From Xenorhabdus vietnamensis (GTDB lineage: Bacteria > Pseudomonadota > Gammaproteobacteria > Enterobacterales > Enterobacteriaceae): a DNA stretch of 64,000 bases. The position numbers and the translations under genes were made by a program. The DNA is taken from assembly GCF_002127535.1 (NCBI RefSeq), contig NZ_MUBJ01000013.1, forward strand, positions 1 to 64,000. Direction: 5' to 3'. Under the pieces are notes generated by a model. That model made no database searches, was not told where the DNA came from, and was given only the letters and a program-made list of their open reading frames with translations. Shown piece by piece: positions 58,800-64,000 of the stretch; the first letter of the stretch is position 1, and each line of letters opens with the position of its first letter.

Positions 58800-59035
58800 C
58801 GATAAATAACAATGTCGATTTTTATTCTTGATATCCATTGCACTTTAAAATGACACGTTTTAGCACGTCTAATACGTAATGAATTACGTGTAATAAAATC
58901 TCTGAAATGAACATTCAGTTTTGGAATGATTATTATCGCATATCCCAAATAGTAATGAATTATCTGATCAAAGAAGAAAAACACTTTCTGGCTGAGCAGA
59001 AAACGACATAAAAACTATTGAAAGGTGCTATATGA
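58800..59035 (+). pseudogene. Degenerate 3' end of a lost NRPS gene (carrier domain)
   Basis: This stretch aligns base by base with the 3' end of the following synthetase gene (about 62910-63132). Matching pieces include the carrier-domain RLIRNEL region (58866-58886; compare SSIRNEL), the [14 protein letters not shown] end (compare [16 protein letters not shown]) and the identical AAAACTATTGAAAGGTGCTA before the ATG. The LGGHSL phosphopantetheine motif is destroyed, and several stops interrupt it, one being TAA at 59009-59011. Even the ATGA stop/start overlap is preserved (59032-59035). It shows that an NRPS module once preceded the present first gene. Confidence 0.85.
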
Positions 59036-62000
59036 AAAATGCCACGCAAATTATCAATGAGGCTTTGAATCAAGGGATAACCCTGTTTGTTGTTGATAAC
59101 CAATTAAGATATGAAACTCACTGTGACAATATACCACCGGAACTGCTCAACGAATGGGAAAGTTATACACAAGAGTTGATCGATTTTTTGAATCATGCTG
59201 ATTCAGAGGGTGATAAACAAGAAAAACAGCTGGCTTACTGGCTAAATAAGTTATCAGGCATCGTACCACTCCATAGTTTCCCACTGGACAACCCACGTCT
59301 GGAGAAACAAAATCTTGAAAGACGCATACATTCACAATGCATTTCCAAAAAACTGACGCAAGATATCAAGGCCTTATGTACCAAACATGAAGTGACATTA
59401 TTTATGTTTCTGGAAACGGCTTTTACAGTTTTGCTCAGTCGTTACAGCAATGAAAAAGATATCTTGGTCGGAACGGCTTTGACTGGAAGAATTCACCATA
59501 ACACAGAACCCCCAAGTGAATTCCCTGACAATTACCTAGTTATCAGAACCGATTTATCCGCACAACCTACTTTCGACGAACTTTTAAAACAAAACAGCCG
59601 CACTATTCTAGATGCCTACGCGCATCAAGAACTCCCGTTTCAAATATTGGTCGAAAAATTTAGTAACAAGGAGAAATTAAATCACAACCCGTTATTCCAA
59701 ATTTCCTTCATTCTGGACGATACAAGACAAGATATACCATCAGAGTGGGGTAATAGTCAGAATAATAATATTAATATTGAAAAATGTTATCTCCAAAAAG
59801 CAAATCTTGATTTGGAAGTCCAAGTCTATGAAAAAGAAGAAGAGTTATCTTTAGTCTGGATTTCTGATATCTATTTATTCCAAAGCACTACTATTGACAG
59901 ACTGATCGCTAATTATGCAACTTTATTGTTTAACATTGTTGAGGTGATGAAAGGTACAGAAAAACCATCTATCCAAGATATTCCTCTTTTAGATAACGCT
60001 GAAATACATACATTACTTCACGAATGGGGCGGGTCACTGGATCAACATCAACGTGAACATTGTTTTCATAAACATTGTTTCCATGAATTGTTTGAAGAGC
60101 AAGTTGCACTAAATCCCGAAAAAACAGCACTGGTTTTTGGCAATAACAGCTTAAGTTATCGGGAATTGAATGAGCAAGCTAACCAACTGGCTCACTACCT
60201 TATCAAACAAGGAGTCCAATTAGAGACATTAGTTGCACTTTGTATTCCACGTTCGTTACAAGCAGTTGTGGCGTTATTGGGCGTCCTTAAAGCGGGTGGG
60301 GCTTATGTCCCATTAGATCCCAGTTATCCGACAGCCCGCCTTCAATATATGCTGGAACACAGTAAAACTCATTTTATTCTGACTGAAACGCATTTGATAG
60401 AAAAATTGCCTATCAATCAGCAACACGTCATTTGTCTGGATACGGACGAAATACAATCACATTTACAGCATTTCCCAATTGAAAATGTCGCTGAACGCCC
60501 ATTGCCCCTGACCGAAAATCATCTGGCTTATGTTATTTACACTTCCGGCTCCACGGGTAAACCCAAAGGCGTCATGCTGGAACACAAGGGCTGGGTTAAT
60601 TTGGCATTCTCGCTCTCTGCTCGCTTTGAAATCAATGCAAACACACGGGGGCTACAATTTTCTTCCTGGAGTTTTGATGCCACTGCACTTGAACTGGCAA
60701 TGACGTTAGCACACGGGGCAACCCTGTACTTAATTTCAGAAACCCAACAACGCTCCCCTGAATTATTAGATGCTATCGTTGAAAAACATCAGCTAACGCA
60801 TGCCCTTTTGCCACCCGCCTTATTACCGCACTTAACACAAGAAAAATGGCGTTCACTGACAACATTGCTGGTCGGGGGAGAAGCTGTTTCACCGGATATT
60901 GCAAAACAGTGGATGCAGGGAAGAACACTGTTTAATGCTTATGGCCCGACTGAAACCACGGTTTGTGTGGCAATGGCATCTCTGGTAAATGAAGAAATCA
61001 CCATTGGTAAACCACTAAATAATGTTGTTATCCGAGTCCTCAATGCCAACGGTCACCTTGCACCCATTGGTGTAGCCGGGGAACTGTGTATCGGCGGTGT
61101 CCAGCTGGCTCGTGGATATTTATATGACCCAGATATGAACGCAAAGAAATTTATCGTTGATCCGATAGATAATGCTTATGTTCAGCGTTTATACCGAACA
61201 GGGGATCTAGTACGTTGGTTACCCGATGGTAATCTGGCGTTTATGGGGCGTATTGATGCTCAAGTTAAAGTAAGAGGCTACCGGATAGAGACGGGAGAAA
61301 TCGAAGCAACTTTAACGGGGAGTGAAATTGTAAGCAATGCTGCTGTGATCACTCATGGTCATCATAGTGACGATAAAAAACTCATTGCTTATATCAGTCC
61401 AACGGCTGCTTGGTTGTCTGAAAAGGCTGAGGCATATAATACAGAATATCTCGAAAGTTGGACCGAGGTCTTTGATGAGCAATATCGCAACAATACAGAA
61501 AATGTCCATTCTGAAAACATAAGCAATGTAATAACACTAAACAGTGATTTTGGTGGCTGGATGAACAGCTACACTGAACAACCTATTGCGCTTGAACAAA
61601 TGGAAGAGTGGCGGGCTGGAACCATGCAGCAAATTGAAACACTGGCCTCTCGTCGCTTGCTGGAGATTGGGTGTGGTACTGGTTTATTGCTGTATTGCTA
61701 TGCTGAACAGTGTGAGTCGGTATTGGCTACCGATATTTCAGCCGAAGTGCTGGCACGGCATCAGAAAATTATACAACAACGTGGCTGGCAACATGTTCAG
61801 CTAAGAAGAGGGGATGCACTTAACTTAGGAACATTAGCCACTGACGAATTTGATTCTGTTGTCATTAACTCAGTTATCCAATATTTCCCCAATATTCAAT
61901 ATTTGGAAAAAGTCATTGAACAACTCATATCAGCTATTGAGGCTGGAGGTAAACTCCTGCTGGGGGATATCCGAAACTTAGATTTGTTTACTGCGCATAT

Positions 62001-63132
62001 TACAGCCATAGAGCAAAATCGCTTGAATGGTCAGGGTATTGACGTTGGGACATTTGCCAACCGAATTCAGCGTCGTTTACAGCAAGAGCCAGAATTTTTA
62101 CTCAGTCCGACCTATTTTTCCCAATTACCAGCGCGTTATCCTGAAATCAGCCGGGTCGATATCTTAGTTAAACGTGGTGTTGGTGATAATGAAATGCTGC
62201 GTTATCGATATGACGTTATATTGCATAAAAGAGGGGAAAATACGGAAGTTGGTTGTGATCTCTCCTTAACTTGGTTCGATTTTGATTCCTTTGAAAGTCT
62301 GAGGAAATTGTTACAAACAGGCAGAGAAAACTCATTTGGTATTTCAGGAATTCCCAACGCCCGTGTCAAAGATGATTTTGCGTTGGCTGAAGGGGTACGC
62401 CACTGGTCGGCCAATCAGATGATACTCCCTCCCGAATATGCTGGCAGTTTCTCCCCAGAGGCAACAAAGCAAGTTCAGGAATTTGAGTCACTGCTTCAAT
62501 ATGCGGAACAATGTGGCTATCAGTGTGGCGTGACATGGTCACAACAGCAACCTGATTTGCTGGATGTGATTTTCAGCCGTGGCAAATTACCACCTGTACA
62601 AGCACGCAATGATTACAGCCAGATCTATTTGGCTAATTACCCTCAAATATCCTCTATTGGCAGTGAACTTTCAGAATTGCTCGAATCCAGTCTAAAAAAA
62701 CAATTGCCTGAATATATGCTTCCCAGCCTCTATATCCCATTGGAACGCATGCCGCTCACACTAAACAATAAAGTGGATAAAAAAGCCTTGCCAATCCCCA
62801 ATGAAAGTGATTTGCGCCGGCAAGCCTACGTTGCACCAAGAGACGACATTGAGGAAAAAATCTGTCAGTTATGGCAAGGCTTACTAAAAATCAGTCAGGT
62901 TGGCATCCATGACAATTTTTTCACCTTAGGTGGACATTCGCTTCAGGCGACGCGCCTAATCAGCTCAATACGCAATGAATTGCACGTTGAAATACCTTTA
63001 AAAAGTATTTTTGAGCACCCGACACTTGAGCAATTATCACATATTGTCACGATTCACTTGATCAAAGAAAAAAGAAAGCATTTCCAAGCTAAGCAAAAAA
63101 CGACTCAAAAACTATTGAAAGGTGCTATATGA
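59032..63132 (+). CDS. NRPS module: docking, truncated C, A with N-methyltransferase, carrier
   Basis: 1366 residues. An N-terminal TubC-like docking domain (about 1-60) is followed at once by the C-terminal lobe of a condensation domain (from [14 protein letters not shown], about 64); the N-lobe with HHxxxDG is missing. The adenylation domain has [11 protein letters not shown] (about 502), NAYGPTE and [11 protein letters not shown] (about 747). A SAM methyltransferase is inserted (LLEIGCGTG, about 876), then A10 NKVDKKALP (about 1244) and the carrier LGGHSLQ (about 1299). The pocket residues read approximately D-A-L-L-L-G-A-V-C, suggesting a hydrophobic amino acid; I would not name it. No thioesterase. 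AAAGG precedes the ATG; the stop overlaps the next gene (ATGA). Confidence 0.93.
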   Translation: MKNATQIINEALNQGITLFVVDNQLRYETHCDNIPPELLNEWESYTQELIDFLNHADSEGDKQEKQLAYWLNKLSGIVPLHSFPLDNPRLEKQNLERRIHSQCISKKLTQDIKALCTKHEVTLFMFLETAFTVLLSRYSNEKDILVGTALTGRIHHNTEPPSEFPDNYLVIRTDLSAQPTFDELLKQNSRTILDAYAHQELPFQILVEKFSNKEKLNHNPLFQISFILDDTRQDIPSEWGNSQNNNINIEKCYLQKANLDLEVQVYEKEEELSLVWISDIYLFQSTTIDRLIANYATLLFNIVEVMKGTEKPSIQDIPLLDNAEIHTLLHEWGGSLDQHQREHCFHKHCFHELFEEQVALNPEKTALVFGNNSLSYRELNEQANQLAHYLIKQGVQLETLVALCIPRSLQAVVALLGVLKAGGAYVPLDPSYPTARLQYMLEHSKTHFILTETHLIEKLPINQQHVICLDTDEIQSHLQHFPIENVAERPLPLTENHLAYVIYTSGSTGKPKGVMLEHKGWVNLAFSLSARFEINANTRGLQFSSWSFDATALELAMTLAHGATLYLISETQQRSPELLDAIVEKHQLTHALLPPALLPHLTQEKWRSLTTLLVGGEAVSPDIAKQWMQGRTLFNAYGPTETTVCVAMASLVNEEITIGKPLNNVVIRVLNANGHLAPIGVAGELCIGGVQLARGYLYDPDMNAKKFIVDPIDNAYVQRLYRTGDLVRWLPDGNLAFMGRIDAQVKVRGYRIETGEIEATLTGSEIVSNAAVITHGHHSDDKKLIAYISPTAAWLSEKAEAYNTEYLESWTEVFDEQYRNNTENVHSENISNVITLNSDFGGWMNSYTEQPIALEQMEEWRAGTMQQIETLASRRLLEIGCGTGLLLYCYAEQCESVLATDISAEVLARHQKIIQQRGWQHVQLRRGDALNLGTLATDEFDSVVINSVIQYFPNIQYLEKVIEQLISAIEAGGKLLLGDIRNLDLFTAHITAIEQNRLNGQGIDVGTFANRIQRRLQQEPEFLLSPTYFSQLPARYPEISRVDILVKRGVGDNEMLRYRYDVILHKRGENTEVGCDLSLTWFDFDSFESLRKLLQTGRENSFGISGIPNARVKDDFALAEGVRHWSANQMILPPEYAGSFSPEATKQVQEFESLLQYAEQCGYQCGVTWSQQQPDLLDVIFSRGKLPPVQARNDYSQIYLANYPQISSIGSELSELLESSLKKQLPEYMLPSLYIPLERMPLTLNNKVDKKALPIPNESDLRRQAYVAPRDDIEEKICQLWQGLLKISQVGIHDNFFTLGGHSLQATRLISSIRNELHVEIPLKSIFEHPTLEQLSHIVTIHLIKEKRKHFQAKQKTTQKLLKGAI

Positions 63133-64000
63133 AAAATGTCGCGCAAATTATCAATGAAACTTTAAATCAGGGAATTACTCTGTTTGTTGAAGATAATCAA
63201 TTACATTATGAAACCAGCCGCGAAAGTATACCACCGGAACTGCTCAGTACATGGAAAGATCACAAGCAAGAATTGATCGAGTTTCTTAATCAGATTGATT
63301 CAAGAGAAGAAGCTGAAACACATCAATTACAAGGTGTTCAACGTAACGGCATTGCTGCGCATTATCCACTTTCATTTGCCCAACAACGTTTATGGTTCAT
63401 CGATCAACTTAATGAAGGTAGTTCCCAGTACAATTGCGTAGGGGATTTCAGACTGTGGGAGCCACTCAACTTCAAAGCGTTCGAATCCGCCGTGAAAGAG
63501 ATAATTGAACGTCATGAAGCATTGCGTACTCATTTTCAGACTATAAACAATGAGCCACGGCAGGTTATTGCAACCAACTACGATTTGCCCATTACATACC
63601 ATGACTTGTCAACGTTCTCTGATATCGAGAAAAAAGAGCGAGTGAAAAAACTTGGTAAAGAAGAAGAGGAGCTCATTTTTGACCTTAGCACAGATCTGAT
63701 GCTGCGTGTACGGGCTATAAAACTGGCCGAAAACAATTATGTCATTATTTACAATATTCACCATATCGCTTGTGACAGTTGGTCACTAGAAATATTTCTC
63801 AGAGAACTTCTCACCTTATATCGGGCTTATTGTCGAGGTGAGGAAAACCCGCTACCAGCATTAAAAGTCCAATATGCCGATTATGCCCAATGGCAACGGA
63901 ACTGGCTGCAAGGCAACGTTCTGGAAAAGCAACTGGCTTACTGGCAAAACCAGTTATCCGGTATTTCACCATTTCACCATTTTCCATTGGATAATCCACG
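63129..64000 (+). CDS. Second NRPS, 5' part (runs off the window)
   Basis: The first 290 residues of a synthetase whose start nearly repeats the previous gene ([20 protein letters not shown]). A TubC-like docking domain (about 1-60) is followed by an intact condensation-domain N-lobe: [12 protein letters not shown] (C1, about 83-94) and the catalytic HHIACDSW (about 211-218), with Ser in place of the usual Gly after the Asp. The 4-nt overlap with the upstream gene and shared docking domains show they act in one assembly line. The C-terminal domains lie beyond the window. Confidence 0.93.
   Translation, partial: MKNVAQIINETLNQGITLFVEDNQLHYETSRESIPPELLSTWKDHKQELIEFLNQIDSREEAETHQLQGVQRNGIAAHYPLSFAQQRLWFIDQLNEGSSQYNCVGDFRLWEPLNFKAFESAVKEIIERHEALRTHFQTINNEPRQVIATNYDLPITYHDLSTFSDIEKKERVKKLGKEEEELIFDLSTDLMLRVRAIKLAENNYVIIYNIHHIACDSWSLEIFLRELLTLYRAYCRGEENPLPALKVQYADYAQWQRNWLQGNVLEKQLAYWQNQLSGISPFHHFPLDNP

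Noticed and set aside
58784..58984. Minus-strand open frame before the NRPS, and the ACGTAAT/ATTACGT palindrome as an operator
   Set aside because: Both lie in the degenerate carrier-domain fossil, which explains the sequence better.

Overview
The window looks like chromosome of an entomopathogenic enterobacterium of the Photorhabdus/Xenorhabdus group (Morganellaceae). It has a moderately AT-rich enteric gene set in E. coli-like order: aspS-nudB-yebC-ruvCAB, znuBC/znuA-mepM-lpxM-pykA-hexR-zwf, mdtJI, yoaA-tsaB-fadD, rnd-minEDC-ycgL-ycgM-ycgN, ldhA, ydbH-ynbE-ydbL, azoR, hrpA, ydgI-ydgH-pntAB. It ends in a non-ribosomal peptide synthetase (NRPS) locus with TubC-type docking domains, which is typical of these genera. 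Genus and species are inference; no RNA marker genes are present. I saw no tRNA, rRNA or CRISPR array.

Region 1 (1-3.5 kb) is accessory DNA. It holds the 3' end of a phage tail-fibre assembly gene, a convergent, very AT-rich three-gene operon (ParA-like ATPase, a small lysine-rich protein, and a protein with HEPN-like character), and a 0.6-0.7 kb array of short perfect hairpins about 29 bp apart whose stems differ in sequence. This is the best candidate for something undescribed. Region 2 (3.5-19 kb) is housekeeping: tRNA charging, folate, Holliday-junction processing behind a LexA box, zinc import behind a Zur box, cell-wall and lipid A enzymes, and glycolysis/pentose phosphate genes with a HexR box at zwf.

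Region 3 (19-30 kb) mixes conserved genes with decay and small genes: a frameshifted choloylglycine-hydrolase-family pseudogene, mdtJI behind two overlapping leader ORFs, an SOS-type yoaA, FadR-controlled fadD, a cold-shock gene followed in the same frame by a zinc-ribbon microprotein with no AUG start, an IS3-family remnant, and rnd starting at TTG. Region 4 (30-46 kb) holds minCDE, ycgLMN, a lytic transglycosylase, several very small membrane-protein ORFs, ldhA, the YdbH/YnbE/YdbL envelope system, azoR and hrpA.

Region 5 (46-52 kb) is a complete chaperone-usher fimbrial operon, read on the minus strand as pilin, chaperone, usher, tip adhesin. Region 6 (52-58.5 kb) is ydgI, ydgH and pntAB. 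Region 7 (58.8-64 kb) is an NRPS locus: a degenerate 3' end of a lost NRPS gene, then a synthetase whose condensation domain lacks its catalytic N-lobe but which has an adenylation domain with an embedded methyltransferase and a carrier domain, then the start of a second synthetase with an intact condensation domain. The layout suggests an assembly line for N-methylated peptides (rhabdopeptide/xenortide type) that has lost its upstream module.
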